Origin: Stakelama marina
Lineage (GTDB): Bacteria; Pseudomonadota; Alphaproteobacteria; Sphingomonadales; Sphingomonadaceae
DNA: 64,000 bases
Direction: 5' to 3'
Assembly: GCF_018122655.1 (NCBI RefSeq)
Contig: NZ_JAGRQC010000001.1
Location: forward strand, 930,001 to 994,000
The notes below the pieces were generated by a model, which worked only from the letters and a program-made list of their open reading frames with translations, was not told the origin of the DNA and searched no databases. This document shows, piece by piece, positions 42,046-49,646 of the stretch; position 1 is the stretch's first letter, and each line of letters begins with the position of its first letter. The translations under genes and the position numbers were made by a program.

Positions 42046-42702
42046 ATGGCCGAGAGCACGCTGCTCTTTTCGGAAATCCGCAATGTGCAAAAGTTCATGC
42101 GAGACGAGACCATCGTCCCGCAGGGCGAAAGTGCGACTTGCTGGTATGAAGTCGTCCACGGCGCGGTCCGCGTTTGCCAGTATCACAGCGACGGCAGACG
42201 ACAGATCATCGGATTTGCCTTCCCCGGCGATGTCGTCGGCCTCGAATGGGGCATGCGACAGAGTTGCGCCGAAGCGCTGGTTCCATCGCAATTGTTCCGG
42301 CACGACCTCAGCGATCTTTCATTGCGCATGGGCGGTGTTCCGACGGCGGTAAACGGCGAGCATCCCGCGCTGGAAAGCGCGTTGGCCGCCGCGCATCAGA
42401 GCATCGCGCTGCTCGGGCTGCCCACAGCACTTGAACGCGTCGCCGGGTTTCTGCTCGCGCTGGCCCGGCGCCTGAATTGCGGCACCTTGCTGTGCCTGCC
42501 CATGCCCCGCGTCGACATCGCCGATTATCTGGGCCTGACGATGCACACCGTCAGCCGGACGATGTCCGAACTCGTCCGTCGGGGGCTGATCGCGCTCGAC
42601 GCACCGAACCGGGCACGCATCCTCGCCCCCGAACATCTGGGTGAGCTAGCGGGGTTCGATTTTCCAGAAGATACCGTCGGCGAAGCGCAACTCGTCGCCT
42701 GA
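42046..42702 (+). CDS. Crp/Fnr-family regulator, FixK-like
   Basis: A 218-residue Crp/Fnr regulator with an N-terminal cyclic-nucleotide-binding-like barrel (GESATCWYEVVHGAVRVCQY, DGRRQIIGFAFPGDVVGLEW) and a C-terminal HTH (LPMPRVDIADYLGLTMHTVS, RTMSELVRRGLIALD). The recognition helix ending HTVSRTMSEL is of the FixK/Fnr kind. The N-terminal Cys cluster that holds an iron-sulfur centre in Fnr is missing, so it is closer to FixK than FNR. FixK is normally activated by FixJ, and a FixJ-like gene is divergently placed next to it, suggesting a reduced microaerobic or stress cascade. Confidence 0.9.
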   Translation: MAESTLLFSEIRNVQKFMRDETIVPQGESATCWYEVVHGAVRVCQYHSDGRRQIIGFAFPGDVVGLEWGMRQSCAEALVPSQLFRHDLSDLSLRMGGVPTAVNGEHPALESALAAAHQSIALLGLPTALERVAGFLLALARRLNCGTLLCLPMPRVDIADYLGLTMHTVSRTMSELVRRGLIALDAPNRARILAPEHLGELAGFDFPEDTVGEAQLVA

Positions 42703-42733
42703 CATCAGAAAAATAGAAGAGGGGGAACCGAAG

Positions 42734-44029
42734 ATGGCGAAGTGTTCTGCAATTCGGGGCGCGACCGCTTTGTGGGTGGTCGCGACGTTGTCGGTTACGG
42801 CGGGAACACCCGCAGCGCACGCTCAGGACGTGGCTAAGCAAATCGAGCTCCTGAAGGCACAGATTTCCAAACAGCAAGAGCAGATCGACGCGCAGCAGCG
42901 AACGATCCAATCGCAACAGCATCAGCTCGATCTGTTGCAGCGGATATTGAACGGTGGCGAACTGGCGACGTTGCAGGCGCGCGGCCTGCCCTCCCCGTCC
43001 ATCCTGCCGCAAACCACGCCCGCGCCCGCTGCATCGCCACAGCAGGATTCGGGGACAACCGATCAGGCAATGCCCGACCGACCGGTCGGCGACGTGCCCG
43101 ATGTCGAACCCGACACGCGCATTCAGGCGGCCGCGCTGCCCCAGGAACAGGGTGTCCTAACGCCCGCCGGCACACTCGTGCTCGATCCCAGCTTCGAATA
43201 TACGCAGTCGGCCACCGACCGGCTGGTATTCCGCGGGTTCGAACTCATTCCGGGAATCCAGATCGGCGTGATCGAGGCCAGCCGGGCGCGGCGCGACACC
43301 ATCGCCAACACGCTGACGGCTCGCTACGGCATCACCAGCCGCTTCGAAGCGGAAGTTCGCGTGCCGGCGATCCACCGCCATGACCGGATCGAAGTCGCGC
43401 AGCAACGCGACGAAGGGATCGTGCGTTCGATCAGCCTCGACGGAAACAGCATCGGCGATATCGAATTCGCGATGCGCTATCAGCTCAACAGCCAGCACGG
43501 CCAGGACCCGATCTTCATCGGTTCGCTCCGCGTAAAGAGCGATACCGGCCGCGGACCGTTCGACATCGGGTACGATCAGTTCGGCGTGGCCACCGGGCTC
43601 GCGACCGGTTCGGGCTTCTGGGGCGTGCAGCCGGGCATCAACATGCTGCTTCCCTCCGACCCCGTCGTCATCTTCGCGAGCGGAAGCTATCTCTGGCATA
43701 TCGCCCGCGACGTGAATAAGGACGTGGGCGGGGCCTATATCGGGCGTGTCGATCCCGGCGACGCGATCAGCGGCAGCCTGGGATTCGGGTTCGCACTCAA
43801 CCCGCGCTTTTCCTATTCGCTCGCCTATCGGCACAGCTATATCTTCCCCACGCAGACCGAAATCGGCGGCTCGATCGAAAAATCGAAGCCGCTTCAGGTC
43901 GGTTCGCTTTCGTTCGGCATGTCCTACCGCGTGACCGAACAGTCATCGATCAACACGTCGTTCGAAGTCGGCGTAACCGAAGACTCGCCCGATATCGGCA
44001 TCACGATCCGCGTTCCCTGGACCTTCTGA
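42734..44029 (+). CDS. Secreted coiled-coil and beta-barrel-like protein
   Basis: The 431-residue product has a signal peptide (about 1-30, ending AAHAQ), a periplasmic coiled coil (KQIELLKAQISKQQEQIDAQ, QRTIQSQQHQLDLLQRIL), a Pro/Gln-rich linker, and a C-terminal half that alternates as outer-membrane beta strands (FELIPGIQIGVIEASRARRD, FEAEVRVPAIH, GDIEFAMRYQL, GFALNPRFSYSLAYRHSYI) ending in the aromatic IRVPWTF. The layout resembles outer-membrane or secretion-linked barrels with a trimerising coil, but I cannot name a family. It follows the fixK-like gene by 31 bases with a GGGGAA ribosome site, so it may be a regulon member. Confidence 0.75.
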   Translation: MAKCSAIRGATALWVVATLSVTAGTPAAHAQDVAKQIELLKAQISKQQEQIDAQQRTIQSQQHQLDLLQRILNGGELATLQARGLPSPSILPQTTPAPAASPQQDSGTTDQAMPDRPVGDVPDVEPDTRIQAAALPQEQGVLTPAGTLVLDPSFEYTQSATDRLVFRGFELIPGIQIGVIEASRARRDTIANTLTARYGITSRFEAEVRVPAIHRHDRIEVAQQRDEGIVRSISLDGNSIGDIEFAMRYQLNSQHGQDPIFIGSLRVKSDTGRGPFDIGYDQFGVATGLATGSGFWGVQPGINMLLPSDPVVIFASGSYLWHIARDVNKDVGGAYIGRVDPGDAISGSLGFGFALNPRFSYSLAYRHSYIFPTQTEIGGSIEKSKPLQVGSLSFGMSYRVTEQSSINTSFEVGVTEDSPDIGITIRVPWTF

Positions 44030-44077
44030 TGGCGCCTGGCTGAAGGCGCCTGGGATCTCGGTCGCGCCTTCGGACGG

Positions 44078-44641
44078 TCAGGCGGTCCCGGCGCTGTTCG
44101 CGAGCAGGCTGGGATCGATTCCGGCTTCGGCAAAGCCCTTCGACCAGCGCTTTTCGGCCGGCGTATCGTAAAGCAACGCCTCGTCGCCGGTGACGTTGAA
44201 CCAGCCATGGCGAGTCATTTCCTCGTCGAGCTGGCCCTCACCCCAGCCGGCATAGCCCAGTGCGACGACCCAGCGGCTCGGCCCCTTGCCTTCCGCGATC
44301 TCGCGCAGCACGTCGATCGTCGCCGATAACGACCAGCGTCCCCCGACATCGACCGTGTCGGCGCCGCTCCAGTCGTTCGAATGCAGGATGAAGCCGCGCC
44401 GGGGTTCGACCGGCCCACCGAAATGCACGGGCGCGTCGGGTGCTTCGCCGGGATCGATTTCAAGCTGTTCGAGCACGTCGTGCAGTCCCAGTCCGTCGAT
44501 TGCGGCGCCGATGCCGATGCCGAGCGCACCATTATCGTCATGCGCGCAGATCGCGATCACCGCCTGGTCGAAGCGAGGATCGCCGATGCCGGGCATCGCG
44601 AGAAGAAACTGGCCGGTAAGATACGGAGTCGTTGCCATCAC
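44078..44641 (-). CDS. YqgE/AlgH family protein
   Basis: Conserved 187-residue protein of the YqgE (AlgH, UPF0301) family, whose biochemical role is not settled. Family motifs are clear: YLTGQFLLAMPGIGDPRFDQ at the N terminus, AVIAICAHDDNGALGIGIG, DAPVHFGGPVEPRRGFILHS, and VVALGYAGWGEGQLDEEMTR, followed by WFNVTGDEALLYDTPAEKRW. It is convergent with the preceding plus-strand gene (48-base gap) and divergent from the peroxiredoxin gene. Confidence 0.94.
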   Translation of the reverse strand: MMATTPYLTGQFLLAMPGIGDPRFDQAVIAICAHDDNGALGIGIGAAIDGLGLHDVLEQLEIDPGEAPDAPVHFGGPVEPRRGFILHSNDWSGADTVDVGGRWSLSATIDVLREIAEGKGPSRWVVALGYAGWGEGQLDEEMTRHGWFNVTGDEALLYDTPAEKRWSKGFAEAGIDPSLLANSAGTA

Positions 44642-44750
44642 CGTTCAAACATAGGAGGCGCGACCGCGATCCGTCACGCTTGAAAATATTGCCTGCGCGC
44701 CCAAGCTATCGCGGACCACACACCCGATCCATTTCAGGGAGAACAAGCCA

Positions 44751-45233
44751 ATGACCATCAAAGCCGGCGACCGCCTGCCCGATACCACGCTCGTCAAGGT
44801 GACCGAAGAAGGCCCCGACAAGGTCAGCAGCGCCGATTATTTCAAGGGCAAGAAGGTTGCGCTGTTCTCCGTGCCGGGCGCGTTCACGCCGACCTGTTCG
44901 GCCAAGCACCTTCCCGGTTTCATCGAAAAGGCCGACGACCTCAAGACGCACGGTATCGACGAAGTCGTCTGCACCGCGGTCAACGACGCGTTCGTCATGG
45001 GCGCATGGGGCAAGAGCGCCGGCGCGGATGGCAAGGTCACGATGCTCGCCGACGGCAATGGCGAATTCGCCAAGGCTGTGGGGCTGGAAATGGACGGCAG
45101 CGGCTTCGGCCTCGGCACGCGCGGCCAGCGCTATTCCATGGTCGTCAATGACGGCGTGGTCGAACAGCTGAATGTCGAAGCACCGGGCGAGTTCAAGGTC
45201 AGCTCGGCCGAACATATGCTCGACCAGATGTGA
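44751..45233 (+). CDS. Peroxiredoxin (Prx5/AhpE type)
   Basis: Thiol peroxidase of the Prx5 type that reduces hydrogen peroxide and organic peroxides. The 160-residue product contains the peroxidatic Cys49 in PGAFTPTCSAKHLPGF and a second Cys74 (DEVVCTAVNDAF). The rest of the fold (KVALFSVPGAF, GLEMDGSGFGLGTRGQRYSM, VVNDGVVEQLNVEAPGEF) fits the family. A GGGAG site precedes the ATG. It stands alone, just upstream of the stress-type basic protein gene, consistent with a stress cluster. Confidence 0.95.
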   Translation: MTIKAGDRLPDTTLVKVTEEGPDKVSSADYFKGKKVALFSVPGAFTPTCSAKHLPGFIEKADDLKTHGIDEVVCTAVNDAFVMGAWGKSAGADGKVTMLADGNGEFAKAVGLEMDGSGFGLGTRGQRYSMVVNDGVVEQLNVEAPGEFKVSSAEHMLDQM

Positions 45234-45268
45234 TCCCCGCTCCCGCGGCCGGCACCGATCCGGCCGCG

Positions 45269-45293
45269 GGAACCTCGCAGAGGTCCATGGGTT
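45269..45293 (+). promoter_or_regulatory. EcfG-type promoter upstream of H1-like gene
   Basis: GGAAC at 45269-45273 and GTT at 45291-45293 are separated by 17 bases, which matches the alphaproteobacterial general-stress sigma factor EcfG consensus (GGAAC-N16/17-GTT). Transcription would start near 45300 and the ribosome site GGGAG and ATG at 45321 follow directly. It suggests stress-induced expression of the basic protein; the position and match are seen, the use is inferred. Confidence 0.7.
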
Positions 45294-45320
45294 GTTTCGT
45301 TGAAAGAACGGGAGCAATTC

Positions 45321-45662
45321 ATGACCGACACGAAAACGCCGCCCAAGAAGCCAGCGCCGGCCAAGAAGAGCGCGGGGCCGACCAGCCGCCGCAAGGCTGC
45401 GGCCTCGAAGGCGAAGGCAACGGCAAGTTCCGCGCGCAAGAGCGCGACCAAAGCGGTCAACAAGACCGTGAAGTCCACCGAAAAGGCGGCGGGCAAGACG
45501 GCGAAGGCCGCAAGGACCAATCCGAAGACAGCCGCTGCCATCGTTGCCGGCACCGCCGCTGCCGTCGCGGGCGCTGCCTACGGCGCGACCAAACTCGTCG
45601 CTTCGCGCAAGAAAAAGAAGACGGCGCCGAAAAAGCCGAAGGTGAAGCCATCGGCCACCTGA
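45321..45662 (+). CDS. Histone H1-like Lys/Ala-rich protein
   Basis: A 113-residue basic protein made almost only of Lys, Ala, Pro, Thr and Ser (PPKKPAPAKKSAGPTSRRKA near the start), with one hydrophobic stretch (TAAAIVAGTAAAVAGAAYGA) and a Lys-rich end (SRKKKKTAPKKPKVKPSA). The tail resembles H1-like nucleoid proteins, but the hydrophobic stretch could also anchor it to the membrane. The GGGAG ribosome site six bases before the ATG at 45321 and an EcfG-type promoter further up decide the start. DNA binding is inference from charge. Confidence 0.75.
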   Translation: MTDTKTPPKKPAPAKKSAGPTSRRKAAASKAKATASSARKSATKAVNKTVKSTEKAAGKTAKAARTNPKTAAAIVAGTAAAVAGAAYGATKLVASRKKKKTAPKKPKVKPSAT

Positions 45663-45736
45663 TTTCCGGCCCGGCGCTGCGATCGCGTGCCGCCGACGGT
45701 CTTGCCAGAGTCATTTTCAGGCTTTAGCCGCGAACG

Positions 45737-47173
45737 ATGACGCAAGCAGAACAGATCGTACAGGAACTCGACCGACTCTACACCGGATCGGTCGAACGGC
45801 TGAAAGCGGCCCTCGACACCTATCTCACCAAGGGCAAGCCGCCCGCGCCGGAATCGCGGCGCGACGGCTCGTTCGCCTATCCCGAAATCCATGTCCGCTA
45901 TCGCGGCGGCAACGACAACCCGACGCCGCCGCGGTCGTTCGGCAGGTTGGTCGAACCGGGATCGTACCGGATCAGCGTGACCAAGCCCGGCATGTTCGCC
46001 GACTATCTCGCCGAACAGATCAACCTGCTGATGGAGGATTACGAGGTCGAGGTGGAAGCCGTTGCCGGGCGGCAGGAAATTCCGTTTCCCTATGTCCTCG
46101 ATCCCGGCCACGCGCTTAGCCTGGACGAGGTATCGGCTGCCGAGCTGGCGCGCTTCTTCCCCGCCACCGAGCTAGCGCATATCGGGGATGAAATCGCCGA
46201 CGGACTTTGGGAAAGCGATGAGGAAACGCGCCCGCTCGCGCTGTTCGACGGGCTGCGTACCGATTTCTCGCTCGCGCGGCTGAGGCATTACACCGGCACC
46301 CCGCCCGAGCACACGCAGCGCTATGTGCTGTTCACCAACTATCACCGCTATGTCGATGAATTCGTCCGCTGGGCCTGCACCCAGCTTGGCGAAGGCAGCC
46401 GGTACACCGCCGTTTCCGGCGCGGGCGGCGTGATGGTCGAAGCGGGCGACGATGTCGAAAAGCTCGTCACCGACAGCGCGTGGCGGCGGCACCAGATGCC
46501 CGCCTATCACCTGATGGCGCCCGACCGCACCGGCATCACGCTCGTCAATATCGGCGTCGGCCCGTCGAACGCCAAGACGATCTGCGATCATCTCGCGGTG
46601 ATGCGGCCCGAGGCTTGGCTGATGATCGGCCATTGCGGCGGCCTGCGCCCCAGCCAGCGGATCGGCGACTATGTGCTCGCACACGCCTATCTGCGCGACG
46701 ACCATGTTCTCGACGAGATGCTGCCGCCCGAAATTCCCGTGCCCGCGATTGCTGAGGTTCAGCAGGCGCTGGCCCGCGCAGCGGAAACCGTGTCGGGCCA
46801 GTCGGGCGACAAGCTGAAACGGCGTCTGCGCACCGGCACCATCGTCACCACCGACGACCGCAATTGGGAACTGCGCTTCTCGCACTCGGCGCTGCGCTTC
46901 TCGCTCAGCCGCGCGGTCGGCATCGACATGGAATCGGCGACGATTGCCGGCCAGGGTTATCGCTTCCGCGTTCCCTACGGCACGCTGCTATGCGTGTCGG
47001 ACAAACCGCTCCACGGCGAGCTGAAGCTGCCCGGTCAGGCAAATCGCTTCTACGAACGCGCGATCAACGAGCATATGCGGATCGGCATCGAGACGTGCGA
47101 GGAGCTGCGGCGCGAGGGGCAGAAGCTTCACAGCCGCAAACTCCGCGCGTTCAACGAACCGCCCTTCCGCTAA
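45737..47173 (+). CDS. amn: AMP nucleosidase
   Basis: Hydrolyses AMP to adenine and ribose 5-phosphate and so controls AMP levels. The 478-residue product is close to the E. coli enzyme in length. It has the N-terminal AMN domain (about 1-165: PRSFGRLVEPGSYRISVTKP split, FPYVLDPGHAL) and the C-terminal nucleoside phosphorylase-like domain (LVNIGVGPSNAKTICDHLAV, WLMIGHCGGLRPSQRIGDYV, LAHAYLRDDHVLDEMLP, GIDMESATIAGQGYRFRVPY). It is followed by a small membrane-associated protein gene. No separate promoter motif was identified. Confidence 0.96.
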   Translation: MTQAEQIVQELDRLYTGSVERLKAALDTYLTKGKPPAPESRRDGSFAYPEIHVRYRGGNDNPTPPRSFGRLVEPGSYRISVTKPGMFADYLAEQINLLMEDYEVEVEAVAGRQEIPFPYVLDPGHALSLDEVSAAELARFFPATELAHIGDEIADGLWESDEETRPLALFDGLRTDFSLARLRHYTGTPPEHTQRYVLFTNYHRYVDEFVRWACTQLGEGSRYTAVSGAGGVMVEAGDDVEKLVTDSAWRRHQMPAYHLMAPDRTGITLVNIGVGPSNAKTICDHLAVMRPEAWLMIGHCGGLRPSQRIGDYVLAHAYLRDDHVLDEMLPPEIPVPAIAEVQQALARAAETVSGQSGDKLKRRLRTGTIVTTDDRNWELRFSHSALRFSLSRAVGIDMESATIAGQGYRFRVPYGTLLCVSDKPLHGELKLPGQANRFYERAINEHMRIGIETCEELRREGQKLHSRKLRAFNEPPFR

Positions 47174-47184
47174 GGCGAATGGCG

Positions 47185-47209
47185 GGAGCCGAACGCGCGC
47201 TGCCGCGTT
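47185..47209 (+). promoter_or_regulatory. Imperfect EcfG-type promoter candidate
   Basis: GGAGC at 47185-47189 and GTT at 47207-47209 are separated by 17 bases, one mismatch from the GGAAC-N17-GTT general-stress consensus. It lies 29 bases before the ATG of the small membrane protein. The single mismatch and GC-rich background make this weak. Confidence 0.35.
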
Positions 47210-47238
47210 CAACCATGACCGACCAACAGGAGGCGATC

Positions 47239-47481
47239 ATGGTGCAGGCTCCCGCCGGAAAGCTCTACAACCCGGCCGACAGACTCGACGAACCGAAGCG
47301 CAAGCGCGGATGGTGGCTGGCAGGGCTTGGCGCCATCGGCGCGCTGGCCGCGACCGGGCTGCTCCGCAAACGCAAGCGCGGTTCCGGGCACAAACACGCG
47401 CATCAGGCCGACGGCACCGATTCGAGCGGCTCGTTCGAAGCAGGCATCGCTGACGAGGGGACGATCCCGGAGGCGATGTGA
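47239..47481 (+). CDS. Small membrane protein, 80 aa
   Basis: An 80-residue protein with a basic anchor and one membrane-like segment (KRKRGWWLAGLGAIGALAAT) followed by another basic patch (LLRKRKRGSGHKHAH) and an acidic tail. An AGGAGG ribosome site five bases before the ATG at 47239 supports this start; an ATG at 47215 in the same frame is less likely. An imperfect EcfG-type promoter (GGAGC-N17-GTT, 47185-47209) stands upstream. Function unknown. Confidence 0.6.
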   Translation: MVQAPAGKLYNPADRLDEPKRKRGWWLAGLGAIGALAATGLLRKRKRGSGHKHAHQADGTDSSGSFEAGIADEGTIPEAM

Positions 47482-47487
47482 TCGCCG

Positions 47488-48228
47488 CTATTTCGGTACC
47501 AGCGCGAAATCGACCCAGACGTTGATCTGCTGCCGCATCTCGCCGCCCGCGACCGGTGGCGGAGGTGGTGGCGGAGGGGGCGGAGCGCCGACGCGCGAGG
47601 CCGTCACCGTCACATAATTGACCGGCCGTGCCGAATTGCCGCGCTCGCTGACGCGTATGACGCGCGACACACGCATTCCCAGGCTGTCGGCATAGGTCGC
47701 TGCCTCGGCACGCGCTTTCGCGATCCCGTCGCGCCTTGCCGCGTCCAGCGCGTCATGATCGTCGAGTAATGTCAGATTGGGGCCGGACACCGAATTGGCG
47801 CCCGCACCGAAAGCGGCATCGATCACTTTCGAAGCCTTGCCAAGATCGGTCACCGTCACGCTGACGCTGTTGCGCGCGACATAGCCGGTGATACGCGCCT
47901 GCCCCTGATAATCGTTCGCGCCGTCACGCGCGAAACGCGGACTCACATTGATTTGCTGCGTGCGGATATACCGGTCTTCGATCCCCGCGGCCTTTATCGC
48001 CGCCACGACCTTCGCCATGTCGGTGGCATTGGCGCCCGTCGCCTCGCGCGCGGTCGTTCCCGTGCTCACCACACCAACGCTGATCAGCGCGGCGTCGGGC
48101 AGCGTCACCGTCTCGCCCTGCGCCTGTACCTCCAGCAGCGTTTCGCCCGGTTGCAGCGCCAGATCGGCCGCCTGTATTCCCGATGTCGTCGTCAACAGCG
48201 CGCATGTCGCAAATACAAGCCCTCGCAT
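47488..48228 (-). CDS. Periplasmic SIMPL-domain (DUF541) protein
   Basis: A secreted SIMPL-domain protein of 246 residues of unknown cellular role. A signal peptide (MRGLVFATCALLTTTSGIQA) precedes the SIMPL body (LLEVQAQGETVTLPDAALIS, GVVSTGTTAREATGANATDM, IEDRYIRTQQINVSPRFAR, ISVTVTDLGKASKVIDAA-like region, YADSLGMRVSRVIRVSERG). Near the end stands a run of ten prolines (GAPPPPPPPPPPVAGG), an unusual insertion. I take the ATG at 48228 with a GAGG ribosome site rather than the GTG two codons before. Confidence 0.9.
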   Translation of the reverse strand: MRGLVFATCALLTTTSGIQAADLALQPGETLLEVQAQGETVTLPDAALISVGVVSTGTTAREATGANATDMAKVVAAIKAAGIEDRYIRTQQINVSPRFARDGANDYQGQARITGYVARNSVSVTVTDLGKASKVIDAAFGAGANSVSGPNLTLLDDHDALDAARRDGIAKARAEAATYADSLGMRVSRVIRVSERGNSARPVNYVTVTASRVGAPPPPPPPPPPVAGGEMRQQINVWVDFALVPK

Positions 48229-48280
48229 CGGCACCTCGCTGTTGGTCGGTGCCGACGATGCGCCTGCGCGCGAAGCCTCG

Positions 48281-49045
48281 TCAAGCGGCCAGGAAGTCGG
48301 CGATCGTGCGGCCCAGTTCGGGGCGGGTGACGGCGCTCATGTGATTGCCCGGCACCTCCCGGTAGATCGCGTTCGGCATCAGCTCGGAAAGCGCCTCGGC
48401 CGAACCGTTGTCATGGTCCTCGGCACCCGACAGCACCAGCGTCGGCTGCGCAATCTCCGCGATTGCTGCTTCGGGTGTGTCGACAAAGGTATCGAGCACG
48501 CGAAGCAGCGCCTTGGCGTCGCCGTTCGTGGTCTTCAGGAACGCCTCGGTCATGAACTCTGGCGTCCCGCGCTCGAAACTGCCCAGACTGTTGAGCACCT
48601 TGCGGAAATATTCGCCGCGTCCGGCGGTATCGACCAGCCCGGTCAGCCCCATGCCGGAAATCACCACCTTGCGCGGCGCAGCCCCGCCATTGGCGAGCAT
48701 TCGCACCGTCGTCCGTGCGCCCAGCGAATATCCGCCCAGATCATAATCGCTCAGCCCCAGCTGCGCGATCAGCGCCAGCCCGTCCTGCATCAACACATCG
48801 GGGGGATAATGCGCCGCGTCATGCGGCTTGGCGCTGTCACCGTGCCCGCGGAGATCGGGCATGATGACGCGAAAGCCCGCATCGGCCACCTTCTGCGCAT
48901 GGCCGTATTTCAACCAGTTGACCGCCGCGTTCGAGAAATAGCCGTGGATCAGGACGACGGGCCGCCCCTCGCCTATCTCGCGCCAGGCAAGCTGGGTGCC
49001 GTCAAAGCTTGAAAAGAAGTGTGGTGCTGGAACTGGTTCGCTCAA
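48281..49045 (-). CDS. Alpha/beta-fold hydrolase
   Basis: An alpha/beta hydrolase of 254 residues with the oxyanion motif (VVLIHGYFSNAAVNW), the nucleophile elbow (LGGYSLGARTTVRM), the acid (LVLSGAEDHDNGS) and the His (VPGNHMSAV). The longer upstream frame reads through the divergent promoter and looks artificial. I placed the start at the TTG at 49045, where GGAG lies eight bases before and the product begins MSEPVPAPHFFSSFDGTQLA. It is divergent from the MarR-EmrAB operon. The substrate is unknown. Confidence 0.88.
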   Translation of the reverse strand: MSEPVPAPHFFSSFDGTQLAWREIGEGRPVVLIHGYFSNAAVNWLKYGHAQKVADAGFRVIMPDLRGHGDSAKPHDAAHYPPDVLMQDGLALIAQLGLSDYDLGGYSLGARTTVRMLANGGAAPRKVVISGMGLTGLVDTAGRGEYFRKVLNSLGSFERGTPEFMTEAFLKTTNGDAKALLRVLDTFVDTPEAAIAEIAQPTLVLSGAEDHDNGSAEALSELMPNAIYREVPGNHMSAVTRPELGRTIADFLAA

Positions 49046-49170
49046 CGGAAATGCTCCGGTTTTCGGTGTCGTCGCCCGCCTATCGCGTGGCACCGCCGCT
49101 GTCGAGCCGCCGCTGCGCGGCGTGCAACGATGATTGTGCACTGCGCAATCTGATAACGGGTGGCAATATA

Positions 49171-49182
49171 TAAGCATGCTTA
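49171..49182. promoter_or_regulatory. MarR-type operator candidate (12-bp palindrome)
   Basis: TAAGCATGCTTA is a perfect 12-base palindrome flanked by TATA-like sequences, in the gap between the hydrolase and marR genes and 15 bases before the MarR ATG. MarR-family dimers bind such palindromes next to or over their own promoter. It could serve both divergent promoters. An upstream in-frame ATG at 49176 lies inside it, supporting the later start. Confidence 0.6.
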
Positions 49183-49196
49183 CTATATCGCCCGTC

Positions 49197-49646
49197 ATGA
49201 CCGAAACGCTCGGATTCCTGATCAGCGACGTATCGCGCCTCCTGCGCCGCCGGTTCGACGAGCGCGCACGGACCATCGGCGTCACGCGTCCGCAGTGGCG
49301 CGCGCTGACCGTGCTCGCCCGCAACGAGGGCGCGCATCAGGGCACGCTCGCAGAACTGCTTGAGGTCGAGCCGATCTCGCTGTGCCGCATGATCGACCGG
49401 CTGGAAGAGGCCGGTCTTGTCGAGCGCCGCCGCGATCCCGCCGACCGCCGTGCATGGCGCATCTATCTGACCGACAAGGCCAAGCCCGTCATCGCCAAGC
49501 TGAAGGTGATGGGTCAGGAACTCACCGAGGCCGCGCTGGAGGGCATTTCCGATGCCGACCGTGCCCGCCTGACCGCATCGATCCAGGCGATCCGCGCCAA
49601 TCTAAACGTCACCGACGATATTTCCGAAGAGACCGCCAATGGCTGA
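49197..49646 (+). CDS. MarR-family transcriptional regulator
   Basis: A 149-residue MarR-family repressor (MTETLGFLISDVSRLLRRRF at the N terminus) with the winged-helix core VTRPQWRALTVLARNEGAHQ, GTLAELLEVEPISLCRMIDR, LEEAGLVERRRDPADRRAWR, and dimerisation helices at both ends. It overlaps the emrA start by eight bases, so it heads an efflux operon like EmrRAB and probably represses it until a drug or phenolic ligand binds. I chose the ATG at 49197 because the upstream ATG overlaps the palindrome. Confidence 0.93.
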   Translation: MTETLGFLISDVSRLLRRRFDERARTIGVTRPQWRALTVLARNEGAHQGTLAELLEVEPISLCRMIDRLEEAGLVERRRDPADRRAWRIYLTDKAKPVIAKLKVMGQELTEAALEGISDADRARLTASIQAIRANLNVTDDISEETANG

